A stretch of 64,000 bases of DNA from Gillisia sp. Hel1_33_143. Lineage in GTDB: Bacteria; Bacteroidota; Bacteroidia; Flavobacteriales; Flavobacteriaceae. A program made the position numbers and the translations under genes. Below the pieces are notes generated by a model. It was not told the origin of the DNA and searched no databases. It worked only from the letters and a program-made list of their open reading frames with translations. This document shows, one piece after another, positions 34,607 through 43,847 of the stretch. Location of the stretch: the NCBI RefSeq assembly GCF_900104765.1, contig NZ_LT629737.1, positions 2,480,001-2,544,000 on the forward strand, written 5' to 3'. Position 1 is the stretch's first letter; every line of letters starts with the position of its first letter.

Positions 34607-35569
34607 TTAAGCTGAAAGTTCTTTCTGAATTGCTATAATTTGGTCTGCAAGTTCCAAACCAATTCTTTCCTGAGCTTCTTTGGTGGAAGCTCCAATATGC
34701 GGACTAAGCGATATTCTTTCTTCCATTAACACTCGAATTGCCGGGGTAGGTTCTTCTTCAAAAACATCCAAACCGGCAAACCTTATTTTTCCACTTTCTA
34801 AAGCATCAATTAATGCTACTTCATCTACAACACCACCTCGCGAAGTATTTATTATAGCCGCACCCTGCTTCATCATTTCCAATTCATTTTTACCAATAAG
34901 TGGCTTATTTTGAGCGGGAACGTGCAAAGTTATAAAGTCTGAATCCTTTAAAATATCCTTTATTGGTTCTGTTTTTATTGGAATAGTAACGGACTGATCA
35001 TTATAGAAATTTAAGGTGATCTTAGTTTCTCCAACAGTATCATCACTGGCAATAACTTTCATACCAATTCCCAAAGCTATCTTTGCCACTTCATGACCTA
35101 TTTTACCCATTCCGATAATTCCCAGAGTTTTGCCTCTTAACTCGATACCACCAGCATAATTTTTCTTGAGATCCTTAAACATAGAATCTCCACTTAAAGG
35201 CATATTTCTATTAGAGTCATGTAAATAACGTACACCACTAAAAAGATGTGCAAAAACCAATTCTGCTACAGAGCAAGAACTAGCAGTAGGAGTATTGATT
35301 ACTTTGAGGCCTTTTTCTTTGGCATACTTAACATCTATATTGTCCATTCCAACACCAGCTCTTCCAATTATTTTTAAGCCAGGGCAAGCATCTATAACAT
35401 CTTTTTTTACCTGAGTAGCACTTCTAACTAAGAGAATTTTGATCTTTTCATCATTAATAAATTGTATCAATTGCTCTTGAGCAACTTTAGTGACAGATAC
35501 CTCAAAGCCTGCATTCTTCAATTTGTTGATACCAGATTCTGAGAGTCCGTTGGTAGCTAATACTTTCAT
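34607..35569 (-). CDS. serA: D-3-phosphoglycerate dehydrogenase (D-2-hydroxyacid dehydrogenase family)
   Basis: 320-aa NAD-dependent dehydrogenase without the C-terminal ACT domain of E. coli SerA, i.e. the short type. NAD-binding GMGKIGHEVAKIALGIG, substrate/catalytic Arg in INTSRGGVVDE, Glu in the LDVFEEEPTP segment and His in LSPHIGASTKEAQ. GRAGVGMDNIDV is the family signature. The adjacent serC gene, 60 bases upstream on the same strand, supports phosphoglycerate as substrate; without serC other 2-hydroxyacids would be possible. Lack of an ACT domain suggests no serine feedback through that route. Confidence 0.92.
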   Translation of the reverse strand: MKVLATNGLSESGINKLKNAGFEVSVTKVAQEQLIQFINDEKIKILLVRSATQVKKDVIDACPGLKIIGRAGVGMDNIDVKYAKEKGLKVINTPTASSCSVAELVFAHLFSGVRYLHDSNRNMPLSGDSMFKDLKKNYAGGIELRGKTLGIIGMGKIGHEVAKIALGIGMKVIASDDTVGETKITLNFYNDQSVTIPIKTEPIKDILKDSDFITLHVPAQNKPLIGKNELEMMKQGAAIINTSRGGVVDEVALIDALESGKIRFAGLDVFEEEPTPAIRVLMEERISLSPHIGASTKEAQERIGLELADQIIAIQKELSA

Positions 35570-35629
35570 TAAAAAATAATTTTCATTATTATTTACTCCG
35601 ATTTTTAAATTAAAAGGAGTTCCTTAAAA

Positions 35630-36694
35630 TTATGCGTTGCGTTCAAGATCACTCATCACATCCACTAACACCTCAACGCTTTCTAGCGGTAATGCATTAT
35701 ACATGGATGCTCTGTACCCACCTACACTTCTGTGTCCATTAATTCCATTTATGCCAGCTTCCTTGCACATACTATCAAACTTTTCTTTTAATGATTCATC
35801 ATTTAGATTGAAAGTAGCATTCATAATAGATCTATCTTCAACAGCGGTATATCCTTTGAATAAAGGATTAATATCAATTTCAGAATACAGCAGTTGTGCT
35901 TTCTTTTCGTTTTTCTCCTCAATAGCTTTTATCCCACCTTGAGCCTTAAGCCATTTCATTGTTAATAATGATACATATACTGCATAAACAGGTGGAGTAT
36001 TGAACATACTTTCTTTTTCTATATGTACTTTATAATCCATCATAGAAGGGATCTTTCTGGTAACTTTTCCTAACAGACTTTCCTTAACGATAACCAAAGT
36101 TGTTCCTGCAGGTCCCATATTTTTCTGAGCTCCCGCATATATTAGATCAAATTTTGAAAAATCCATGTCTCGTGAAAAGATATCACTACTCATATCACAC
36201 ACCATTGGCTTTGGTGTATTAGGAAATTCTTTCATTTGAGTACCAAAAATGGTATTGTTACTGGTGCAATGAAAATAGTCTACATCTGTAGGGATCATGT
36301 ATCCTTTTGGGATATAACTAAAATTCTTGTCTTCAGAAGATTTTACAACGTTTACCTCTCCAAATAATTTTGCTTCTTTTATAGCTTTACTAGACCAAGT
36401 TCCTGTATTTAAATATGCTCCCTTTTGTTCTAATAGGTTATAAGCAACCATTAAAAACTGCATACTGGCGCCACCTTGCAAGAATAGAGCCTTGTAACCT
36501 TTATTTTGTAGTCCTAGAAGTTCTAATGATATACTTCTAGCTTCTTCCATTACAGCAACAAAATCTTTGCTTCTGTGAGAGATCTCTAGTATTGATAAAC
36601 CTGAATTATTATAATTAAGAATTGCTTGCGAAGCCTCCTGAAATACCTCTTGAGGTAAAATGCAAGGACCAGCGCTAAAATTATGTATTTTCAT
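35630..36694 (-). CDS. serC: Phosphoserine aminotransferase
   Basis: 354 aa, PLP-dependent, second step of serine synthesis (3-phosphohydroxypyruvate to phosphoserine) and also used in PLP synthesis. N-terminus HNFSAGPCILPQEVF, LFLQGGASMQF, YLNTGTWSSKA, the PLP lysine in LIYAGAQKNMGPAG and the C-terminal GHRSVGGYRASMYNALPLESVEVL are diagnostic. It precedes serA with a 60-base gap. serB is not in the window. Confidence 0.97.
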   Translation of the reverse strand: MKIHNFSAGPCILPQEVFQEASQAILNYNNSGLSILEISHRSKDFVAVMEEARSISLELLGLQNKGYKALFLQGGASMQFLMVAYNLLEQKGAYLNTGTWSSKAIKEAKLFGEVNVVKSSEDKNFSYIPKGYMIPTDVDYFHCTSNNTIFGTQMKEFPNTPKPMVCDMSSDIFSRDMDFSKFDLIYAGAQKNMGPAGTTLVIVKESLLGKVTRKIPSMMDYKVHIEKESMFNTPPVYAVYVSLLTMKWLKAQGGIKAIEEKNEKKAQLLYSEIDINPLFKGYTAVEDRSIMNATFNLNDESLKEKFDSMCKEAGINGINGHRSVGGYRASMYNALPLESVEVLVDVMSDLERNA

Positions 36695-36859
36695 ATAGAA
36701 TGTATTTGAAACAAAGATGATAAAAAGTAACCGAATCTTGTGTTATATTAATTGTATAAAGTCTTGCCACAAGGTACAAAACGGCAGAATTAAATAAAAA
36801 TAGGGTAGAGGTGTTACCTCAAAATAAATTAAAATAAAAATGATTATTACAACCTGATC

Positions 36860-37921
36860 TTAATTAAGATTAGAAAGAAAAGATAAAATATCTACATTAT
36901 CTGCGTAATCCCATAATTTTGGGTGTTGAGTTTCTCCAAATTTAACTTCCTCTTCTAGCAAGTTATTTGCTACTATACATTGTAAATTTTCTTTATTGTC
37001 TTCTAGATTCTTTTTTAAAGCATCTAGATCTGTATAGCTTTCCCAAAAGGTAGTAGCAATAGGGGAGCCAAAGCTCTCATCTTCTTTAAGAACTAAAAAT
37101 CCATTATCTAACATCTTAAACTCACTCATTAGATACACAGCCTTGTTGTAGTCATAATTATTAGCATATTTGGCATGGTTCATAAGTGAATCATAAGGTT
37201 GTAAAGCTTTGTAGAAGCTATCAAAATCATAATTTTTAGGGACATATAGTTTAGAAACATTTCTACATCCTAAACCAAAATATCTAAAAATATCTTCTCC
37301 TAGCGCTTGTAACTGGTCTGTGGTTTCATTTCCTGTAAGTACCGCAACAGAATTTCTATTCTTTCTTATTATAGAAGGTTTATTAGCAAAATAATATTCA
37401 AAATATCTTGCGGTGTTATTGCTACCTGTTGCAATTACGGCATCAAAACTTTCTAATCTTCCGGTAGTGAAATTAATTCTATGATTATATTCTGAATTTA
37501 TTGCTTTAAGATAATCTGCTAATATTGGCAATAAGATCTTATCATTAGAAGATTGTTTAGCTACCACATTATGCCCAGAAATAAGTACAGATATAAAATC
37601 ATGAAAACCTACTAGCGGAATATTTCCAGCCATGATAATAGCTACTGTTTTTGGAGTTATAGCATCAAGACTATAAGGAGTTATCCATTTCTCCAAATTA
37701 TCTAAAGTTAAGGCTTGAGCCCACTCTTCAAGAGAAAATAAAACATTGTCTTTAGTAAACCAACCATTATGATGCACGGCCATTTCAATTTGCTCATTCA
37801 TTCTATCAAAGAACTCATCATTATGAGGCAAATCATCTTGCTTTACTAAGCCCTCGCGTCGAAATTGATTTAAAAACAGACCTAGCTGATGTAAGTGAAA
37901 TTTTCGCTGCTCGATTGTCAT
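36860..37921 (-). CDS. LuxC-like acyl-CoA reductase
   Basis: 353 aa of the acyl-CoA reductase (LuxC, PF05893) family within the aldehyde dehydrogenase superfamily. NADP-binding-like AGNIPLVGFHDFI (98-110) and SNDKILLPILADYL are visible, with a candidate nucleophile Cys219 in GLGCRNVSKL. Known LuxC proteins reduce acyl groups to aldehydes, but these Bacteroidota homologues lack luxAB partners and their substrate is unknown. It is divergent from a ferredoxin gene, which could supply electrons (inference). Confidence 0.88.
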   Translation of the reverse strand: MTIEQRKFHLHQLGLFLNQFRREGLVKQDDLPHNDEFFDRMNEQIEMAVHHNGWFTKDNVLFSLEEWAQALTLDNLEKWITPYSLDAITPKTVAIIMAGNIPLVGFHDFISVLISGHNVVAKQSSNDKILLPILADYLKAINSEYNHRINFTTGRLESFDAVIATGSNNTARYFEYYFANKPSIIRKNRNSVAVLTGNETTDQLQALGEDIFRYFGLGCRNVSKLYVPKNYDFDSFYKALQPYDSLMNHAKYANNYDYNKAVYLMSEFKMLDNGFLVLKEDESFGSPIATTFWESYTDLDALKKNLEDNKENLQCIVANNLLEEEVKFGETQHPKLWDYADNVDILSFLSNLN

Positions 37922-38010
37922 GGGCTTATTTGGTTATGAATTGTTTTGGCTTTAAATTTGTAACGGCGAAATTAAAAGTTATCAGTTAAAAATCGCCTAT
38001 AAATCCTTGA

Positions 38011-38430
<420 letters not shown>

Positions 38431-38452
38431 AGAATCTTATTTATACTTGTAT

Positions 38453-38488
38453 AATCCCGTTCAATTTTGTTGAGCGGGATTTTTTTTT
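38453..38488 (+). terminator. Rho-independent terminator of the ferredoxin gene
   Basis: AATCCCG-N15-CGGGATT stem with a run of nine T, 22 bases after the stop codon. Confidence 0.85.
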
Positions 38489-38658
38489 GAATTATATTTT
38501 TTTTAGATAAAATCTTGATGCTTGGATCTTTCCTGAAAATTAATATTTGTTGTAGTTCTAATCTAAATATGACGTATTATAAACGATCTTATCAATTTTA
38601 GTAGACCCAACTAAAATTTTGTATGTAAATTAATTGAGCTAAAAAAATAGATCTAGAA

Positions 38659-39216
38659 ATGAGTGATCTTCATTACAAAAGAGTCTCAGAAGATTCAGAA
38701 TTAGAAGAAATTTTGAAGTTACAGAAAAGAAATCTTCCAGAAGCTCTTACTTCCAAGGAGATGAATTCTCAGGGATTTGTTAGCTTAAAATATACTTTTG
38801 AAAATTTAAAGGATCTAAACTTGGAAGAAGCTGCCATTATCTGTAAAAGTGATTCTGGAGTTGTAGCTTATATATTAGCAATTAGTAAAGGTTCTGAAAT
38901 TTCAATGCCTTCTTTAGAAAGTCTTAAAGCTAAATTAAGTAAAAGTTTATATAAGGATAAACCTATATCAGCTTATAATTATGTACTTATAGGGCAGGTT
39001 TGTGTTGATAAAAATTATAGACAACAAGGTGTTTTTAAATCTTGTTATGAGTTATATAAACATACTTTTCAAAATAAATACGAATTTGCAGTAACGTTCA
39101 TTTCTGATAGAAATCATAGATCATTGCACGCTCATAAGAAATTGGGCTTCCAATTTATATACAAGTATAAAGGTAATGACAACGAGGTTTGGAACATCGC
39201 ATTACTATCTTGGTAA
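38659..39216 (+). CDS. GNAT family N-acetyltransferase
   Basis: 185 aa. The acetyl-CoA binding motif appears as GQVCVDKNYRQQGVFKSCYELYK (about 113-135), with the VxxxxRxxGxF pattern of GNAT motif A, and motif B follows as HRSLHAHKKLGF (152-163). The N-terminal part (residues 1-60) has a degenerate acceptor-binding region. The substrate is unknown. It is monocistronic and convergent with the 39222 gene, with 5 bases between stops. Confidence 0.88.
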   Translation: MSDLHYKRVSEDSELEEILKLQKRNLPEALTSKEMNSQGFVSLKYTFENLKDLNLEEAAIICKSDSGVVAYILAISKGSEISMPSLESLKAKLSKSLYKDKPISAYNYVLIGQVCVDKNYRQQGVFKSCYELYKHTFQNKYEFAVTFISDRNHRSLHAHKKLGFQFIYKYKGNDNEVWNIALLSW

Positions 39217-39221
39217 AAGAT

Positions 39222-40523
39222 CTATTGCGGATCTTTCTTAATATTACGCTGAATTTTTTCTATGGCATTTTGTATTGATTTCTCAGGTTCAATAATATTT
39301 TGATCGCCCCAAAAATCTCTATCTGTAAAGCCTGAAACATCATCTACCATAACAACAGATGAACTTATAAATTGATCTGTATTCTTTAGATTACCATTGC
39401 TAAATTTTTCCCGATCTGTCACGGCCATTTCTCCAGTAAGCGTATATCTGGAATTAAACAATTTATTGTCCCAGTTCACAACAAATTCTAATTGTGCTCT
39501 GCTGTAACTGTAATACCATTTCCCATTACTTTCTCTATAATCTACTTGATAAACTACATCTACAGGGTATACATAAGCTGCACTTGGTTTCTTTTTAACA
39601 AAAATCCTACTTGCCTTATCTCTATCTTCCACGTTCATACTGAAATTGGCTTTTATCAATGCTAAACTCTCAGAATCGATATAAAGCTTTCCAGAGTACC
39701 AGGGTTGTGAGGTATCATTTTCATTAAAATTGACTATATAGACCAATTTATTATTAATGCGTGTAACATTATATAGTTTAAAATTAAAATTATCTGAGAT
39801 AACACCGGTAAATAGAAACTCAGGATATTTCATTACGTCTAGAAAAACGGTATTATAAGGTCCTCCACGAAGTTTTAAGGCTAAAGTATCTAACCTTTCA
39901 TAATCTGTTCTCTTTCTAGCTTTAAAGATTGATATTTGATCTTTCTTACCGCTGGTATAAGGTTGTTTTAGAACTTTTACTACCGCTTCAGAAAGAGAAA
40001 CATTTCTTCTCCTTTTTTGAATAGACTCTCTATAAAATGCAGTAATTATATCTTTTTGATCTGAATAGTTTTCACCTCTCTTATCCATCATTGCCCTAAC
40101 TAATTCTGTAGCATTGCCATGATCTAAAAGGTTAATCTCAGGAAGTTCTTCTACAACTTCACTAAGTTCTATCTGAGTATTTTCAGTTTTAAAATCACTT
40201 AATGGTAAAATTTTGCTCTGATATCCTAGATAAGAGATCTTAATGGCGCCCTCTTTTATTGATATTGGTATCTTAATAGAAAATTCTCCATCAGAATTGG
40301 TTATGGTAGATATATTGGTGCCTTGTAAATTTAATACTGCTAGTGTAATATCATTCCCGGTGTTGCTATCTACTACCTTTCCTTTAAATTCTCTATATTG
40401 ATTTTGTTGTTGTATCTCTACTTGAATAAAGGTACTAGCAAAAGAATAAGGTCCTGTAAATACTAAAAATAGTATTAAAGCATAAATATAGTTAGATAAG
40501 GTGGGAATTTTATGGAATTTCAT
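39222..40523 (-). CDS. Carboxypeptidase-like regulatory domain outer-membrane-associated protein
   Basis: 433 aa. A signal peptide-like segment (TLSNYIYALILFLVFTGPYSFAS) precedes a carboxypeptidase-like regulatory beta-sandwich at about 40-125 (FKGKVVDSNTGNDITLAVLNLQGTNISTITNSDGEFSIKIP) and a large beta-rich domain of about 300 residues (TAFYRES, VVKVLKQPYTSGKKDQI, LYIDSESLALIKANF). This is a common Bacteroidota architecture (DUF5686-like or an outer-membrane beta protein) of unknown function. No TonB box or plug is present. Confidence 0.8.
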   Translation of the reverse strand: MKFHKIPTLSNYIYALILFLVFTGPYSFASTFIQVEIQQQNQYREFKGKVVDSNTGNDITLAVLNLQGTNISTITNSDGEFSIKIPISIKEGAIKISYLGYQSKILPLSDFKTENTQIELSEVVEELPEINLLDHGNATELVRAMMDKRGENYSDQKDIITAFYRESIQKRRRNVSLSEAVVKVLKQPYTSGKKDQISIFKARKRTDYERLDTLALKLRGGPYNTVFLDVMKYPEFLFTGVISDNFNFKLYNVTRINNKLVYIVNFNENDTSQPWYSGKLYIDSESLALIKANFSMNVEDRDKASRIFVKKKPSAAYVYPVDVVYQVDYRESNGKWYYSYSRAQLEFVVNWDNKLFNSRYTLTGEMAVTDREKFSNGNLKNTDQFISSSVVMVDDVSGFTDRDFWGDQNIIEPEKSIQNAIEKIQRNIKKDPQ

Positions 40524-40628
40524 AGCGATAGAGTATAATATTTAATCAGTATAGTAAGTGCTACTAATTTAGTGATTTTTAGTAAATTAATACTTTAGAA
40601 TTAACGGCTCAAAATATAAATATGTAAA

Positions 40629-41360
40629 ATGAAAGATAACTTTTCCTCACAATCTAATCTATATGCTAAATATAGACCTACCTATCCTAATGAGTTGTAT
40701 AACTTTATTCTAGCTAATTGCTCTAATTTTAATTCCGCATGGGATTGTGGAACCGGAAACGGACAGGTAGCGGGAGTTCTAGCAGAATACTTCCAAGAGG
40801 TTAAAGCTACAGATATTAGTGAGCAACAATTAAAAAATGCTATAGCTAAACAAAATATTTTATACTCGAGACAAGCTGCAGAGAAAACTAATTTTAAAAA
40901 CGATTCGTTTGATCTGATCACAGTTGCACAAGCTATTCACTGGTTTAATTTTGAGGAATTTTATAAAGAAGTAGAACGATGTTTAAAGCCAGAAGGAATA
41001 TTTGCGGTAATTGGATATGAGCTATTTTCTAGCAATGAAGAAACAAATAGAGTAATTGACGAGTTGTATAGAGATATATTGGGGCCTTATTGGGATAAGG
41101 AAAGATATCTTTTAGAAGAGGGGTATAAGACCATTCCATTTCCTTTTAAAGAGATCGAAACTCCAAAAATTAGTTTAGATCTAAATTGGAGTTTCGATGA
41201 CCTTATAGGTTATTTAAAAACATGGTCTGCCGTTAAGCACTATGAAAATGATAAAGGGGTGAACCCGGTGGATATCTTATCTAAAGAACTGAGGCAAGCT
41301 TATGGCGAACGTGGAGTTATTCATTACCCAATCCTATTCAGACTTGGTAAGCTCTCCTAG
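40629..41360 (+). CDS. Class I SAM-dependent methyltransferase
   Basis: 243 aa. The SAM-binding motif I is AWDCGTGNGQVAGVL (about 38-52), followed by the acidic end of strand 2 (ATDISEQQL), motif II/III FDLITVAQAIHWFNFEEFY and motif LKPEGIFAVIGYELF. It resembles UbiE/ Methyltransf_11 enzymes close to yeast Crg1/Tmt1, but the substrate is unknown. Its end overlaps the convergent LLM oxidoreductase gene by 27 bases. Confidence 0.92.
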   Translation: MKDNFSSQSNLYAKYRPTYPNELYNFILANCSNFNSAWDCGTGNGQVAGVLAEYFQEVKATDISEQQLKNAIAKQNILYSRQAAEKTNFKNDSFDLITVAQAIHWFNFEEFYKEVERCLKPEGIFAVIGYELFSSNEETNRVIDELYRDILGPYWDKERYLLEEGYKTIPFPFKEIETPKISLDLNWSFDDLIGYLKTWSAVKHYENDKGVNPVDILSKELRQAYGERGVIHYPILFRLGKLS

Positions 41361-42341
41361 AATTTCATAAGATCTCAATCTTGCTTTGTGATCAAAAATA
41401 TGAGAAACCACCATGATCTCGTCTATTGCTGTATCTTCTATAAATGCAGCTAGTTTTTCTTTGATGGTAGCCTTACTTCCTATAAAACTATAATGTATCA
41501 TTTGCTGAACAGCTGCTTTTTCAGCCTCATTCCAAATATGTTCCATATTTTCTACAGGAGCTTGCATAGGTCTTCTCGTGCCTCTAATTAGCCCTAAGAA
41601 CATTTGTTTCTGGCTTGTAGCTAAACGTTCTGCCTCTTCATCTGTAGCTGCTGCAATTACATTAACACAAGCTATAGCATATGGTTTATCTAATTGATCT
41701 GAACTTTCAAAGCCATCCTTGTACAGTTTCAATGCCTGATGCAGATAGGCTGGAGCAAAATGACTAGCAAAAGCATAAGGCAATCCTTTATGAGCTGCTA
41801 ATTGTGCGCTATAGGTGCTAGAACCTAATAAGTATAATGGAATGTCAAGGCCTTCTCCCGGAATAGCTCTAACATCAGAATGTCTGTTATCTTTAGAAAA
41901 GTATCTCTGCAATTCCTGAATGTTATTTGGAAAATCGTTTACAGATTCCTGTGCATTTCTTCTAAGTGCCATGGCAGTTCTTTGATCTGTACCCGGTGCT
42001 CTACCTAAACCAAGATCCATTCTACCAGGGAATAAGAGTTCCATGGTACCAAATTGCTCTGCTATAACTAATGGAGCGTGATTTGGAAGCATAATCCCTC
42101 CAGAACCAACTCTAATAGTTTTGGTGCCCTGTGCGATGTGTTGTAATAAAATTACAGTGGCAGAACTGGCAATACTTTCCATATTGTGATGTTCTGAGAT
42201 CCAAAATCTTTTATATCCCCAGTTTTCTACATGTTGAGCCAGATCTAGACTATTCCTAAATGAATCTGTTGGAGTATTTCCCTGAGTAACAGGTACAAGG
42301 TCTAAGACGGAAAAATGAGTATTTTGAAATATATCTTTCAT
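41334..42341 (-). CDS. LLM class flavin-dependent oxidoreductase (luciferase-like)
   Basis: 335 aa, luciferase-like monooxygenase fold. Typical matches: VTQGNTPTDSFRNSLDLAQHVENWGYKRFWISEHHNMESIASSA, GGIMLPNHAPLVIAEQFGTMELLFPGRMDLGLGRAPGTDQ. The N-terminal block is that of the MsnO8/YhbW group. Flavin and substrate specificity cannot be read. The last 27 bases overlap the tail of the methyltransferase gene on the other strand. Confidence 0.93.
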   Translation of the reverse strand: MKDIFQNTHFSVLDLVPVTQGNTPTDSFRNSLDLAQHVENWGYKRFWISEHHNMESIASSATVILLQHIAQGTKTIRVGSGGIMLPNHAPLVIAEQFGTMELLFPGRMDLGLGRAPGTDQRTAMALRRNAQESVNDFPNNIQELQRYFSKDNRHSDVRAIPGEGLDIPLYLLGSSTYSAQLAAHKGLPYAFASHFAPAYLHQALKLYKDGFESSDQLDKPYAIACVNVIAAATDEEAERLATSQKQMFLGLIRGTRRPMQAPVENMEHIWNEAEKAAVQQMIHYSFIGSKATIKEKLAAFIEDTAIDEIMVVSHIFDHKARLRSYEILGELTKSE

Positions 42342-42586
42342 ATAATTTTAAATATTGAAGAATGAATATTACCAATTTCGATCAATTAAAAATTGAATTG
42401 TGGAAATTGTAATCATTGCAATTTCTGTCGCTATCAAGTCGGTAAAATTACATAAGGGTGTATTTCTCCATATTCATGGTAGGAAATGAAAATAATTATA
42501 TTCGTTTTTTTTCAATTGACCTTTCGCGGCATAAAATATGATACGCTGTAAAATTTTACCAACAAGTAAATTCAAAGTTTTAAGGG

Positions 42587-43780
42587 ATGAAAAAATCAAT
42601 CTTCAAAATGTTATTTATAGGAATGCTATTTCCTTCAGTTATAATAGCTCAGGAGAATTTAGAAAATCATAGCGTAACCTCTTTGGTATTAACAGAACTT
42701 AATCGAGAACGTAACCTTCAAAAAGAAAACTTAGATCTTAAGATCAAACAATTAGATGCTAAGATTGATAATCTAGATGTGAGTATTAAGAATACTAGCT
42801 CTTCTTCAGAGAAAGTAGATAAGCTTTTAGAGCGAGTACAAATATTAGAAGAAAGACAGCAAGAGCTAGATAAAAACACGGTTAGTGTTTATAAATATAA
42901 CTACAGTTCTGCGGTATTAAATCTTGCTTCTATGGAGCGTGAGATAAAACCATTAAATCTATTTAACAGTTCTAGAGATTTTTATGGAACCTTAGAGAAA
43001 ACTAGTAATCCTATGAATTATGATGGATATGCAGAATGGTTTAAGGAATTTCAGAAATATATAGAAGAGAATAAAAAAGACGAAGCCAGACTGGCTGCTT
43101 TAAGTCATATTATAGATGTCACTGGAAATTTGGCTGAAGGTACACCTTTTACAGGCATGTTTGCGGGTAGTTTATTTGATGGTATAGGATCTTTTATAAA
43201 CTCATTGGGTAGGAGAGATCGCAACCTTAGGGAGAAAAGCATGAAGATGTTTAATCTTACTACGTCTGTATCACAATTCACTCATGATAAGGATCTAATA
43301 GAGACAGAGTGGAAAGGCATTACAAAAAGTTTGAATGAGCTTACAGAATTGCAGAATCAGGCTATGGAGGCTAACGTAGTTAATTTATTAGGGATAGAGA
43401 AAGAAGTATTTAATAAACGATTTACCAATGAGACCGATGCAAAAAAGAGAACTCAATATATTATAGATATCTCTAAAATTGCTGAAAATAAGATCGTAGA
43501 AGAAAGGGCAAAAAATCCTGAAAATTGGAAACAACAATATTTCAACCAGATGGAAGCTGTTCAAAATTTAAAGATCCGTTTTGGAACCATTACCTTTAGA
43601 ATTTTAGAAAATCTAGATAAATACAAGGTTTTAATTGATAAATATAAACAAGACGAATTCTTAAAAGATAGAATGAATCAGTTAGAATTAAAATTAGATC
43701 TAGTAAAAGGTAGTTTTGAATCCACATTCAATCCCCAAGAATACATAAGAGCTTCCAATGAAATGTATATTGTAGAATAA
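42587..43780 (+). CDS. Exported coiled-coil protein of unknown function
   Basis: 397 aa. The signal peptide covers residues 1-22 (ending IIAQ). It is followed by a coiled coil at about 35-100 (NRERNLQKENLDLKIKQLDAKIDNL, KLLERVQILEERQQELDK), a helical core and a glycine-rich hydrophobic patch (GTPFTGMFAGSLFDGIGSFINSLGRR, about 185-210) that could insert in a membrane, then another long helical region to the end. I do not recognise a family. It is monocistronic, 245 bases from the divergent LLM gene, with its own terminator. Confidence 0.75.
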   Translation: MKKSIFKMLFIGMLFPSVIIAQENLENHSVTSLVLTELNRERNLQKENLDLKIKQLDAKIDNLDVSIKNTSSSSEKVDKLLERVQILEERQQELDKNTVSVYKYNYSSAVLNLASMEREIKPLNLFNSSRDFYGTLEKTSNPMNYDGYAEWFKEFQKYIEENKKDEARLAALSHIIDVTGNLAEGTPFTGMFAGSLFDGIGSFINSLGRRDRNLREKSMKMFNLTTSVSQFTHDKDLIETEWKGITKSLNELTELQNQAMEANVVNLLGIEKEVFNKRFTNETDAKKRTQYIIDISKIAENKIVEERAKNPENWKQQYFNQMEAVQNLKIRFGTITFRILENLDKYKVLIDKYKQDEFLKDRMNQLELKLDLVKGSFESTFNPQEYIRASNEMYIVE

Positions 43781-43795
43781 GAAATGATATCGTAA

Positions 43796-43832
43796 AAAAA
43801 AGGCAAGGATTTTATCCCTGCCTTTTTTTTTG
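43796..43832. terminator. Bidirectional rho-independent terminator
   Basis: AGGCA-A-GGA / TCC-C-TGCCT stem with A and T runs on both sides, between the convergent coiled-coil protein gene and the TonB receptor gene. Confidence 0.85.
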
Positions 43833-43847
43833 ATGATAAATAACAAA

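Noticed and set aside
36860-37921. Bioluminescence (lux) cluster
   Set aside because: The gene is LuxC-like, but luxD, luxA, luxB and luxE are absent, and the LLM oxidoreductase at 41334 is in the broader non-luminous group and 3 kb away.
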